Positions 18,783 through 27,477 of a stretch of 30,544 nt of DNA are shown piece by piece. The translations under genes were made by a program, and so were the position numbers. Within the stretch, counting starts at the first letter, position 1, and each line of letters opens with the position of its first letter. Origin of the DNA: Acidobacteria bacterium 37-71-11 (GTDB taxonomy: Bacteria; Acidobacteriota; Thermoanaerobaculia; Thermoanaerobaculales; Thermoanaerobaculaceae); assembly GCA_002279285.1 (NCBI GenBank), contig NCBR01000033.1, forward strand, positions 1-30,544. The letters are read 5' to 3'. The notes beneath the pieces are model-generated. The model did no database searches and was not told where the DNA came from. It saw nothing but the letters and a program-made list of their open reading frames with translations.

Positions 18783-19649
18783 TCAAAACGGACGGATTGT
18801 GACGGCACGGGCGAATGCGGAGCCGGGAGGGAGGCGCACGATCCCCTCCTTGTCCTCCAGATGCCCGGTCGCATCCGGCGCATCGGCGATTCCGCACCAC
18901 GGCTCCAGGCAGACGAACGGCGCACCCGGCTTCGACCACACGCCAAAATATGGGAATCCCTTGAACCCCAGCTCCACGCCCGGCCCCGGCGTGCGCCCGA
19001 CAAGACGCACCCGGCGCGAGACCAGGCCCTTGAAGACGAGCGCGCCACGGTCGAACAGACCGGCGCCGAGCGGAAGAACGCTCTCGCCCCGCAAGGCAAA
19101 CTCGCTTTGCCCGCTCACCAACCCGTCCTCGACGATGAAGCGGTCCGCCGTTTCGGCGCGTTCGAACTCGAGCACGTACTCGCGAGCCTGCTCTCGGTCG
19201 GTGACCGGGCAACGGAACCCGGGGTGGGCCCCGATCGAAAACGGCATCTCGACATCCCCGGGGTTCTCAACCTCGTATGCGATCTCGACCGCGCCGCGGT
19301 CAAGGCGGTAGGCGACGGCCAGGCGAAAGTGAAACGGGTAACAGGCCAACGTCGCGGCGTCGTCCTGCAACACAAATGTGGCGGCGGTATCGGTCGCCTC
19401 GACGACAGAGAACACCTGGTCACGAGCGAAACCGTGCTGGCCGAGGCGGAAGGTTCGTCTCCCGTACACGAAGGCGTCGCTCTTCAGGCGGCCCACGATC
19501 GGAAACAGGTGCGGGGCGCGGTGCGGCCATACCGCGGGATCCCCCTGCCAGAGGTACTCGAAGGGCGCCCCATGGCGCCGCAGGCTTCGCATCTCCGCGC
19601 CGAGCGGCGCCACCTCCAGGCGCAGTACGCCATCGTCGAGGATGACCAT
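18783..19649 (-). CDS. Aldose 1-epimerase family protein (LacX-like)
   Basis: A 288-residue cytoplasmic galactose-mutarotase-fold enzyme predicted to interconvert alpha and beta anomers of sugars. Family landmarks: FEYLWQGD, HLFPIVGRLK, QHGFARD (H72), IGAHPGFRCPV (H142, catalytic region), and near the C-terminus CLEPWCGIADAPDA followed by KEGIVRLPPG, which is the LacX-like branch of the family. The start MVILDDG is chosen because GGGGAGGCGGAG sits directly upstream. Repeat copies flank the gene on both sides with tails inward, the same geometry as around the RAYT gene. It ends convergently with carbonic anhydrase. Substrate unknown; no sugar operon is nearby. Confidence 0.88.
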   Translation of the reverse strand: MVILDDGVLRLEVAPLGAEMRSLRRHGAPFEYLWQGDPAVWPHRAPHLFPIVGRLKSDAFVYGRRTFRLGQHGFARDQVFSVVEATDTAATFVLQDDAATLACYPFHFRLAVAYRLDRGAVEIAYEVENPGDVEMPFSIGAHPGFRCPVTDREQAREYVLEFERAETADRFIVEDGLVSGQSEFALRGESVLPLGAGLFDRGALVFKGLVSRRVRLVGRTPGPGVELGFKGFPYFGVWSKPGAPFVCLEPWCGIADAPDATGHLEDKEGIVRLPPGSAFARAVTIRPF

Positions 19650-19667
19650 CGCTCCGCCTCCCCTCGC

Positions 19668-19695
19668 AATTTGCAACAATGAGGTACCCGGTACC
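19668..19695 (-). repeat. GGTACC palindromic repeat, copy 5
   Basis: On the minus strand: GGTACCGGGTACC (one core mismatch), tail TCATTGTTGCAAATTG. It lies about 20 nt upstream of the epimerase start codon. Confidence 0.85.
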
Positions 19696-19698
19696 AGA

Positions 19699-19725
19699 AG
19701 ATGAAACAATGAGGTACCTGGTACC

Positions 19726-19728
<3 letters not shown>
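19699..19728 (-). repeat. GGTACC palindromic repeat, copy 6 (tandem with copy 5)
   Basis: On the minus strand: core GGTACCAGGTACC (19725-19713), tail TCATTGTTTCATCTTCT, repeating copy 5 with a 30-nt period. The stop codon of the kinase fusion (19726-19728) abuts the core. Confidence 0.88.
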
Positions 19729-21300
<1,572 letters not shown>

Positions 21301-21369
21301 GAACTGTCTCCCGTTGCGAGATTATACGGGACTCCCGCGCCTGGCCAAACGGTCGGCGTTTGTGCGCCG

Positions 21370-22167
21370 TCACGTGCGGTGCAGCACTCCGCGCGGGTCG
21401 TGGTTGAAGTGGTACAGCTTCGCGACTCGGATCTCGAAGCGGCGCAGCCACGTACCGCCGTGGACCGCGACCGCGACGAGCGCGCCGGCCACCGGTCCCG
21501 CCAGGTACACCCACCAACCGCTCCACACGCCGGCGACCACCGCGGGGCCGAGGCTGCGGGCGGGGTTCGTGCTGGTGCCGGAAACTGGCCCTTCCAGCCA
21601 GACCATCACGGCGTACAGGGCCGGGAAGAGCAGCGGCGTGAACGGCCGCAGCCGCCGGGCCCCGAGGAACGTGAACACTCCCATCACCAGCGCAAAGGTG
21701 GTGACGATTTCGCCCATCAGCGCGGCTGCCGTGCTGAAACCGGCGCCGGGAACGGTGGCGCCGAACTCGACCGACCTCCCGATGCGTCCCCACGCGAGCA
21801 ACGGGAGTGCGCCCGCAACGCCGCCCGCAAGCTGCGCGGCGATGTAGCCCAAGGCGTGCCTCCCTCCTATTGCGCCCTTGAGCCAGAACGCCAGCGTCAC
21901 GACCGGGTTGATGTGGGCGCCGCTGACTTTCCCGAGCACGGAGACCGCGATGAGGGCCCCGACGCAGCCGAAGCCGAAACCGGTCAGCGCGCGCCGCAGT
22001 GCTGCCGACGGCAGAGCGGCGGCGACCGGGCTCCCGGCGCCGAAGTCCAAGATGACCAGCGAGACGCCGGCGGCGATCAGCAGCGCCGTGCCGGCGAACT
22101 CACAGGCGAACAGCAGCCAAGGAACCCTCGAACCTGTCAGCAGCCGTGGCGCTTCACGGGCCGCCAT
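21370..22167 (-). CDS. MIP-family channel (aquaporin-like) with atypical pore residues
   Basis: A six-helix inner-membrane channel of 265 residues. The two pore loops are GAHINPVVT (residues 84-91, NPV instead of NPA) and GTSTNPARSLGP (197-208). By hand alignment to E. coli AqpZ, the selectivity-filter positions (F43, H174, T183, R189) are G67, V189, T198 and R204. That is a wider, less polar filter than AqpZ, and it also differs from GlpF (W, G, F, R). Water alone is therefore uncertain; small neutral solutes are possible. The start at 22167 uses GGGGA nine nucleotides upstream; an ATG at 22173 is also possible. It is the last gene of the fabL-gdpD-receiver-like-aquaporin run, 16 nt after its neighbour. 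Confidence 0.88.
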   Translation of the reverse strand: MAAREAPRLLTGSRVPWLLFACEFAGTALLIAAGVSLVILDFGAGSPVAAALPSAALRRALTGFGFGCVGALIAVSVLGKVSGAHINPVVTLAFWLKGAIGGRHALGYIAAQLAGGVAGALPLLAWGRIGRSVEFGATVPGAGFSTAAALMGEIVTTFALVMGVFTFLGARRLRPFTPLLFPALYAVMVWLEGPVSGTSTNPARSLGPAVVAGVWSGWWVYLAGPVAGALVAVAVHGGTWLRRFEIRVAKLYHFNHDPRGVLHRT

Positions 22168-22183
22168 CGGCATCCGTCCCCGC

Positions 22184-22543
22184 TCAACCTTCGCGGGCGG
22201 GACCGAGCACCGCGGCGAGCAGTTCCGGCAAGCGCTGGAGGAACACCGAGCGCGGGAACGCGACCGCGCCGGCGGCGCGCGCCGCGGCCAGCCGCTCCCC
22301 CTGCACGTGCGGCCCGAACGCCAGCACCGTCGCGCCCGTCGCGACGATGGCACGGATCGCGGCCGCCGGGTCCGACCCGAGCGCTTCGAGGTCGGCGATC
22401 ACGATGGCGCACCCGGCGGCCGCCGCCGAGGCGGGCTCGGCCAGGCCGACGACCTGCCCGCCGCTTCCCTGCACCGCGGCGTCCACGCCGACGCGGAGAA
22501 ACAAGTTGGGAACGAGCACGCCGACGCGCGCGCCCTCAGCCAC
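22184..22543 (-). CDS. Receiver-like small protein, probably degenerate
   Basis: A 119-residue protein beginning at GTG, overlapping the end of gdpD by eight nucleotides. The strand/helix rhythm resembles a CheY-type receiver: RVGVLVPN (strand 1), AIVIADLEALG (strand 3, with an Asp near the phospho-acceptor place), GATVLAFGPHV (strand 4), GAVAFPRSVFLQRLPELL (strand 5 and helix 5). The acidic pair after strand 1 is missing and the conserved Lys of strand 5 is Arg, so ordinary phosphorylation is doubtful. The assignment rests on pattern only. An alternative is an unrelated Rossmann-like domain. Confidence 0.6.
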   Translation of the reverse strand: MAEGARVGVLVPNLFLRVGVDAAVQGSGGQVVGLAEPASAAAAGCAIVIADLEALGSDPAAAIRAIVATGATVLAFGPHVQGERLAAARAAGAVAFPRSVFLQRLPELLAAVLGPAREG

Positions 22544-23171
22544 GCACCACCCCGACGGCGAGCGCGGGTTCGTTGGTGGTGATCGAGGCGACGCCGAGGC
22601 CGGCCAGCCCACGCATGCGCCCGGGCCGGTTGACGGTCCACGGGTGCAGCTCGCGGCCGCTGCCGAGCAACGCCTCGACCAGCGTGTGCTTGGGGGCGAG
22701 GTCGAGACCGTTGGGCAGCCACTCGGGCAGGTCGGCGAACACCCAGGAACGAGGAAGCAGCGGAAGCGCGTCCTCGACGGCCGCGAGCACCGGCAGCGAC
22801 GAGGAGATCACCCGGGTGCGGGCGGCGCGCGCGGCCAGCAGCCCGGCAAGCGCGCCGAGGCGGACGGCGAATTCGCGCGCCGGGAGCGGCTTGACCTCGA
22901 CGAACAGCCAGCCGCCATCCGGAGCCGCGTCCACGACCTCGGCGAGCGCCGGCACACCGTCGCGCCGCAGCGCCGCCTGCGACCAGAGCGCCACCTTCCG
23001 GCCGTTGCGCACCATGTCGTGGTGGCACACCCACGCGCCGTCGGCGCACGGCCGGACGTCCACCTCGACGCCGTCGGCTCCGGCCGCGAACGCGGCCCGG
23101 ACGCCCGCGAGCGAGTTGTCCGGGAAGCGGGCCGCGAAGCCGCGGTGGCCGATCACGAGTGGGATCGTCAT
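22536..23171 (-). CDS. Glycerophosphodiester phosphodiesterase
   Basis: Hydrolyses glycerophosphodiesters from lipid turnover to glycerol 3-phosphate and an alcohol. The 211 residues form the short cytoplasmic type with no signal peptide. Catalytic motifs: GH9-R10-G, E36-V-D38, and H51 in CHHD, the H-R...E-x-D...H pattern of GDPD TIM barrels; the usual PENT is PDNS here. EVKPLP (strand 5) and HPWTVNRP (strand 7) also fit. The ATG overlaps the fabL stop by four nucleotides (ATGA), so the two are translationally coupled. Confidence 0.92.
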   Translation of the reverse strand: MTIPLVIGHRGFAARFPDNSLAGVRAAFAAGADGVEVDVRPCADGAWVCHHDMVRNGRKVALWSQAALRRDGVPALAEVVDAAPDGGWLFVEVKPLPAREFAVRLGALAGLLAARAARTRVISSSLPVLAAVEDALPLLPRSWVFADLPEWLPNGLDLAPKHTLVEALLGSGRELHPWTVNRPGRMRGLAGLGVASITTNEPALAVGVVRG

Positions 23172-23926
23172 GCCACGATCGAGTAGCCGCCGTCCACGAC
23201 CACCGTCTGCCCGTGAATCATCGAGGCGTACTCGGTGCACAGGAAGACGACGGTGTTCGCGATGTCCTGCGGGGTGATCAGCCGCCCGGCCGGCGTGCGC
23301 CGGGCCGACTCGTCGAGGAGCTGCTGGCGGTTGGGAAAGTGCTTGAGGGCGTCGGTGTCCACGGTGCCGGCGGAGACCGCGTTGACACGCACGCCCTCGG
23401 GGGCGAGCTCGGCCGCCAGGTGGCGCACCATCGACTCGAGCGCCGCCTTCGAGGCCCCCACCGCGGTGTAGTTGGGGATCGCCCGGATGGCGCCCAGCGA
23501 CGACACCGCGACGACGCTCTTGGTCCCGGCCGACGGCATCGTCATGAGCTGCTGCACCAGCGGCAGCAGCGCTGCGGCGTTGATGTCCATCGTCCAGTGG
23601 AAGTGGTGCAGCGTCAGCTCGGAGACCGGCTTGAGCACGCCCGAGGCGGCGTTCGAGACCAGGATCTCCAGCCCCCCCCACGCCTCGCGGATCTCGGCAA
23701 ACATGCGCCGGACGTGATCCTCGTCGGCGACGTTCCCGCGCACCAGCAACGCGCGGGCCCCGCGCGCCTCGATCTCCTTCACCACCTCTTCCGCGGGTCC
23801 CCGGTGGCGAAAGAAATTGATCGCCACGTCGACCTTGAAGTCGGCGAGCGAGAGCGCGATCGCCCGGCCGATGCCGCGCGAGGACCCGGTCACCAGGGCG
23901 CGCTTGCCCCGCAGTCTCAGATCCAT
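23168..23926 (-). CDS. fabL: Enoyl-ACP reductase, FabL-type short-chain dehydrogenase
   Basis: A 252-residue NAD(P)H-dependent SDR. Cofactor motif TGSSRGIGRA (13-22), SNAASG (91-96), and the catalytic pair Y153-x6-K160, the spacing of enoyl-ACP reductases and not the usual Y-x3-K of other SDRs. Several blocks match what I know of Bacillus FabL closely: NAASGVLKPV, WTMDINAAALL, SSLGAIRAIPNYTAVGASKAAL, and DTDALKHFPNRQQLL with TPAGR. It would catalyse the last reduction of fatty-acid elongation. It is first gene of a leftward operon with gdpD, which ties it to lipid metabolism. It is divergent from efp across a 155-nt gap. Confidence 0.88.
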   Translation of the reverse strand: MDLRLRGKRALVTGSSRGIGRAIALSLADFKVDVAINFFRHRGPAEEVVKEIEARGARALLVRGNVADEDHVRRMFAEIREAWGGLEILVSNAASGVLKPVSELTLHHFHWTMDINAAALLPLVQQLMTMPSAGTKSVVAVSSLGAIRAIPNYTAVGASKAALESMVRHLAAELAPEGVRVNAVSAGTVDTDALKHFPNRQQLLDESARRTPAGRLITPQDIANTVVFLCTEYASMIHGQTVVVDGGYSIVA

Positions 23927-24035
23927 CTCGTTCCTCCGCGTCCGACGATACCCGGATTTCGTCTCAGCGACAAGGGAACGTGGTCCGCCGCGCCAGGCGA
24001 GAATCCGCCCGCACCCGGGCGCCGGCGCGCCTCGG

Positions 24036-24044
24036 TGTTATACT
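24036..24044 (+). promoter_or_regulatory. Extended -10 promoter element of efp
   Basis: TGTTATACT, a TGn extended -10 (TATACT at 24039-24044), 37 nt upstream of the efp start. No convincing -35 is visible, as expected for this promoter class. Confidence 0.55.
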
Positions 24045-24081
24045 TTCTCGCCCCGGGCCAGCCGGGGACGGAGGTTTTTCC

Positions 24082-24642
24082 ATGCAGTTGGTTGCGACGG
24101 AACTTCGGGCCGGCAACATCGTGGTCTACAACGGCCAGCTCCACCGGGTTCTCCAGGTGGTTCACGTGACGCCTGGGAACTGGCGCGGCATGGTCCAGTG
24201 CAAGCTGCGCAACGTCAAGACCGGGAACCAGATCGAGCATAGGTTTCGGTCCGAGGACCGGGTCGAGAAGGCGAGCCTGGATACGCACGACATGCAGTAC
24301 CTCTACTCCGACCCCTCGGGGCACCACTTCATGAACATGGAGACGTACGAGCAGCTCTCGCTCGCCGACGAGGTGCTCGGCGAATCGATCGGCTTCCTGC
24401 TGCCGGAGACGGTGATCACCGTGGACTTCTATGAGAGCCAGCCGGTCGGGCTCGAGTTGCCCAACACCGTGATCCTCGAGGTGGTGGAAACCGACCCGCC
24501 GCTCAAGGGCGCGACCGCCGCCGGCGGCGCCAAGCCCGCCAAGCTCGAGACCGGGATCACGGTCAACGTGCCGCAGTTCATCGGTACCGGCATCAAGATC
24601 GTCGTGGACACCCGCACCGGCGAATACCTGTCGCGCGCCTGA
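24082..24642 (+). CDS. efp: Elongation factor P with a P-G-N-W-R loop
   Basis: Ribosome-binding factor that relieves stalling at polyproline. The 186 residues cover the KOW-like N-domain, central OB domain (YLYSDPSGHHFMNMETYEQLSL) and C-terminal OB domain (GITVNVPQFIGTGIKIVVDTRTGEYLSRA signature). The tip of loop beta3-beta4 reads T-P-G-N33-W34-R35-G; by alignment N33 holds the place of the modified Lys34 of E. coli EF-P, so lysylation or rhamnosylation at that residue is excluded. No epmA/epmB or earP is in the window. The start has GGAGG about nine nucleotides upstream. It ends 14 nt from the convergent Omp85 gene. Confidence 0.96.
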   Translation: MQLVATELRAGNIVVYNGQLHRVLQVVHVTPGNWRGMVQCKLRNVKTGNQIEHRFRSEDRVEKASLDTHDMQYLYSDPSGHHFMNMETYEQLSLADEVLGESIGFLLPETVITVDFYESQPVGLELPNTVILEVVETDPPLKGATAAGGAKPAKLETGITVNVPQFIGTGIKIVVDTRTGEYLSRA

Positions 24643-24656
24643 ACTCGTGGCGTCAC

Positions 24657-26267
24657 TCAGAACAGCGAATCCCCGGACACCAGGTAGAGCGGCTTTCCGC
24701 CCCGGTCCGGGAACGCCACCTCGATCCTGATCACGCGCACCAGCGAGGCGCGCGTGGACTCGATGAGCAAGCCGACGCCGGCGTCCTTGCGCACCCCGTC
24801 GGTGGAGGGACCGACGCGCGGGTTCCAGGTCTTGCCCGCATCCGCGAACACGACGCCGCCGATGATGCCGAGGTGCAGCACCTCCCCGGTGAGCACGTGC
24901 CTCCACTCCAGGTTGGTGACCACCCGCGAGGTACCGTCGAAGGTGTCCGGGTTCCAGCCACGCAAGCCGGCGTCGGCCCCCAGTGTCAACTGACGGTCGC
25001 CGTCCAGGTTGTGGCCGAGATCGAGCGCGAGGCGACCGCGCCAGCCGATCGGGCCGGTGCGCGCCGTTCCGAAATCCACGTGGGTCACGGCGTTGCCGAC
25101 CCCCCCGTTCTCCACCCTCCCGGAGGCCGCGAGGTTGAGCCACGAGTACTGCTTCCCCCGCAGCATCCCCACGTTGAACACGCCGTCCAGCTTGATGCGA
25201 GTGCGGTCGCCGCCGAACACCGGCAACGAGAACCCGGCCGACACGGTCCAGTTGGGGCCGAGCGCCACGTCCTCCTGGCGCTGCCACGCGCGAAACCCGC
25301 GGACGACCTCCCAGTGGTCCGCCTCGTGGTCCCAACCGACCTGAACACCGCGCATGTCGTGGCCGGCCGGCGTCGGGTACGGACGCCCGTCGGACCACTG
25401 CCACTGCGAGAACTCGGCCCTGTCGTAGAAGACGCCGAGGGTCAGCCGGTTGGTCGTGACGGCGTCGCCGGAAAGCCGCAGCCCGCCCCAGAGCAGGAAC
25501 GACCGGGTTCGGGCGGAGCCGGAGACGGCTTTGTTGCCATCCGCGTACAGGTACTCGGTCAGGGCCACGCTCTGCCAGTCCACCGCCGCGGAGCGCGGCG
25601 TCGCCAGCGCGAAGAACGGGTACTCGAGGTGGAACCCGTCGCTCTTGCCGTCGGAGGCGTTCTTGTGCAAGAGCTTGAGCTGCCAGCGGCTGCCGAGCAG
25701 GAGGCTGTCCTTGTACTCGAACGTCGTCGTCGTCCGCTCCGAGGTCGAGTCGTACTCGACGTCGAGCTCCTTGCCCCAACCCAGGAAGTTCTCCTCGGTG
25801 AGGCTCCCGCCCGCGTGTTTGCGCTTGCCGAACGCCCCGAAGGAGAGCCCCACCTCGGTCGTCCACTGGTCGTGCGTCCGCACGACCACCTCGGCCCCGC
25901 CCGGAGCGGGCCGGGCGGTGATCGTCACCGGGCTCAGGAAACCGGTGCTGCGCAGCAGCCTCTCGGTCTCCGCCAGGAGGGCCGGGTCGAGCGGGTCGCC
26001 GACCTTGAACAGCAACAGCGAGCGGATGAACCGCTCGCGCGTGAGCACGTGCAGGTGGTCCGCCCAGCGGTACGGCCACGCCGACGTCCCCGGCTCCGAG
26101 GTGTCGAAGATGTCCGCGCGGATGACCGTGATCGCCACGATCGGAGTCCCGGGGGGAACCTCGCCGGGACCCGCTGTCGCCGCCGCGGCAGCCATCAGGG
26201 CGATCGCAAGGATCATCGGCACGCATTGTACGTTGGCGGCCCTCAAGCCCCGTGCGACCTCAGTCAC
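24657..26267 (-). CDS. Single-POTRA Omp85/BamA-superfamily outer-membrane protein
   Basis: A 536-residue exported protein. Signal region MILAIALMAAAAATAG, then one POTRA-like domain (about 75-130: ERFIRSLLLFKVGDPLDPALLAETERLLRSTGFL...) and a beta-barrel of alternating polar and hydrophobic strands. The barrel holds LRGWNPDTFDG, equivalent to the VRGY/LRG motif in loop 6 of Omp85 proteins, and ends in Phe (DSLF), the usual outer-membrane C-terminal signal. With one POTRA it is not BamA or TamA proper; it resembles the short 'BamA/TamA family' or patatin-associated barrels. The start at 26267 is GTG with a weak SD; an internal ATG at 26216 gives a more typical signal peptide. It lies 33 nt after the hemerythrin gene in the same direction. 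Confidence 0.85.
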   Translation of the reverse strand: MTEVARGLRAANVQCVPMILAIALMAAAAATAGPGEVPPGTPIVAITVIRADIFDTSEPGTSAWPYRWADHLHVLTRERFIRSLLLFKVGDPLDPALLAETERLLRSTGFLSPVTITARPAPGGAEVVVRTHDQWTTEVGLSFGAFGKRKHAGGSLTEENFLGWGKELDVEYDSTSERTTTTFEYKDSLLLGSRWQLKLLHKNASDGKSDGFHLEYPFFALATPRSAAVDWQSVALTEYLYADGNKAVSGSARTRSFLLWGGLRLSGDAVTTNRLTLGVFYDRAEFSQWQWSDGRPYPTPAGHDMRGVQVGWDHEADHWEVVRGFRAWQRQEDVALGPNWTVSAGFSLPVFGGDRTRIKLDGVFNVGMLRGKQYSWLNLAASGRVENGGVGNAVTHVDFGTARTGPIGWRGRLALDLGHNLDGDRQLTLGADAGLRGWNPDTFDGTSRVVTNLEWRHVLTGEVLHLGIIGGVVFADAGKTWNPRVGPSTDGVRKDAGVGLLIESTRASLVRVIRIEVAFPDRGGKPLYLVSGDSLF

Positions 26268-26300
26268 ACCCTGAGCCTCGCGGCGCCGGCGCCGCCGGAC

Positions 26301-26846
26301 TCACACTCCGGCGAGCTCGTGCGCCAGCCGGTGGTAGCGCTCGTGGACCCCGGGGCCGATCTCCTCCCGCTCGACCTCGTCGAACGCCCCGGCGAGTCGC
26401 GCCTGCTCCTGGGCCGGCAGCACCTGGTCCGCCATCGGGAAGAGGACGTTGTCCTCCTTGAAGATGTGCGCGCGCAGCAGCTCCGCGTAGCCGAGCAAGG
26501 CGTCCGAAAGTTCCAGCGCCGCCTTCCGGTCACCGGCGCGCGCCCCCGGTAGTGCGGCGGCGATCGCCCGCACCGCGGCGCGCCCCTGCTCGTGCTCGTG
26601 GAGCATCACCGCGACGGGGCCCGACTCGGGCGGGAACCCCTTCGCCGCGAGCGCCGGGAACAGGTGCTTCTCCTCCTTGGCGTGATGGCAGCGGTCGACG
26701 AAGTTCTTGAAGAAGTCCACCATCTGCTCGACCTTGTCCGCGTGGACCGCGGTTCCGGCCGTGATCGCTTTGGCCTCGCGTTCGGCTCCCTCCAGAACCA
26801 TGAGAACCACCTTGTGCTCGTGCTTCAGCGTTTCGGTTGGTGACAT
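26301..26846 (-). CDS. Hemerythrin-domain protein
   Basis: A 181-residue four-helix di-iron protein. Ligand motifs of the hemerythrin/HHE family are in order: LKHEH11 (helix 1), R-C-H54-H55-A-K-E-E-K-H61-LFP (helix 2), L-H83-E-H85-EQGR (helix 3), H127-IFK-E131-DNVLFP (helix 4). Bacterial members bind O2 or NO or store/repair iron centres. The start at 26846 is chosen for GAGAGGAG six nucleotides upstream; an ATG at 26852 overlaps that SD. It is co-transcribed with the DUF1858 gene, 12 nt upstream. Together they resemble the two parts of Ric/ScdA iron-centre repair proteins, but the N-terminal part here is DUF1858, not DUF542. Confidence 0.9.
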   Translation of the reverse strand: MSPTETLKHEHKVVLMVLEGAEREAKAITAGTAVHADKVEQMVDFFKNFVDRCHHAKEEKHLFPALAAKGFPPESGPVAVMLHEHEQGRAAVRAIAAALPGARAGDRKAALELSDALLGYAELLRAHIFKEDNVLFPMADQVLPAQEQARLAGAFDEVEREEIGPGVHERYHRLAHELAGV

Positions 26847-26858
26847 CTCCATCTCCTC

Positions 26859-27074
26859 TCAAGGCCGCCGACTGGTGTCAGCGGCACGTTCGACATCGTC
26901 GAGCAGCGCGACAAGGCCGATTCCGTACGACTGCGCGACGTCGCGCAGCGTGTCGAACGGCGCCATCGCGCAGCCAGGGCACGCAAGCTGCCGGCGCAGG
27001 AAGACGCCCGCGAGTTGCGGCCAGCGCCGCAGCGCCTCCTCCACGGTCAGCATCGGGCTTGGAGCATCGGGCAT
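26859..27074 (-). CDS. DUF1858 redox-disulfide protein
   Basis: A 71-residue soluble protein. LTVEEALRRWPQLAGVFLRR, then C32-P-G-C35-AMAPFDTLRDVAQSYGI, is the DUF1858 pattern: a small helical domain with a CxxC pair also found fused to hybrid-cluster-type and hemerythrin proteins. It may shuttle electrons or sense redox. The start is fixed by GGAGGAAAG upstream of the ATG. It is first gene of the pair with hemerythrin and is preceded by a Crp/Fnr-type dyad 47 nt upstream. Confidence 0.85.
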   Translation of the reverse strand: MPDAPSPMLTVEEALRRWPQLAGVFLRRQLACPGCAMAPFDTLRDVAQSYGIGLVALLDDVERAADTSRRP

Positions 27075-27120
27075 TTCTTTCCTCCGCGGACAACGGTAGG
27101 GGAACGCTCGCGGCCCGTCG

Positions 27121-27134
27121 TTGCGCCAGCGCAA
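27121..27134 (-). promoter_or_regulatory. Crp/Fnr-type operator TTGCG-N4-CGCAA
   Basis: A perfect 14-bp dyad, TTGCGCCAGCGCAA, with the 5-4-5 geometry of FNR-family boxes. On the minus strand it precedes the DUF1858 gene. A weak -10-like TACCGT lies at 27098-27093; taking +1 seven nucleotides later (27086) puts the dyad centre at -41.5, the class II activator position. The likely binder is the Crp/Fnr protein encoded at 28597-29331; both links are inference. Confidence 0.6.
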
Positions 27135-27341
27135 AGAGGCAGGGGCTGGAAGAGACGTGGCCCGTGGTCCGTGCAGGAACGAATGCCCGGTGTCATACCA
27201 ATTCACCGTCCTTCGTAGAGGAATCGGCGTCATTGCCGAGAAAGTCCCCGAACCCCTGTCCGTATGTTCGCCCGTATGATTGTGGCTACGCACGGGGAGT
27301 GGCTCACCCACTGTCTGCCGAGGTTGGGCTTGAGGATGAAG

Positions 27342-27477
27342 TGTCCCCCCGTGCTGTCCCCCCGTGCGGGCAAGGGGGCAGCGGAGTCGCTAGATACCAG
27401 GCTGCTCGGGATGGGCCCGAGCTCGATGCCTTCGGACGTGCGCCCCGCCACCCCAGCATCACATCGGAGGTGATGCC
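27342..27477 (+). ncRNA. IS110 left-end non-coding region; possible bridge-RNA locus
   Basis: The 403 nt between the DUF1858 start and the IS110 frame hold no gene. The part next to the transposase has a 13-bp tandem repeat (TGTCCCCCCGTGC at 27342-27354 and 27355-27367), a stem TGTCCCCC/GGGGGCA (27355-27380), and a 7-bp hairpin GCTCGGG/CCCGAGC (27404-27422). IS110-group elements encode a guide (bridge) RNA in the non-coding end upstream of the recombinase, so this is where one would lie. No guide loops were identified by eye, and the element is damaged. Confidence 0.3.
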
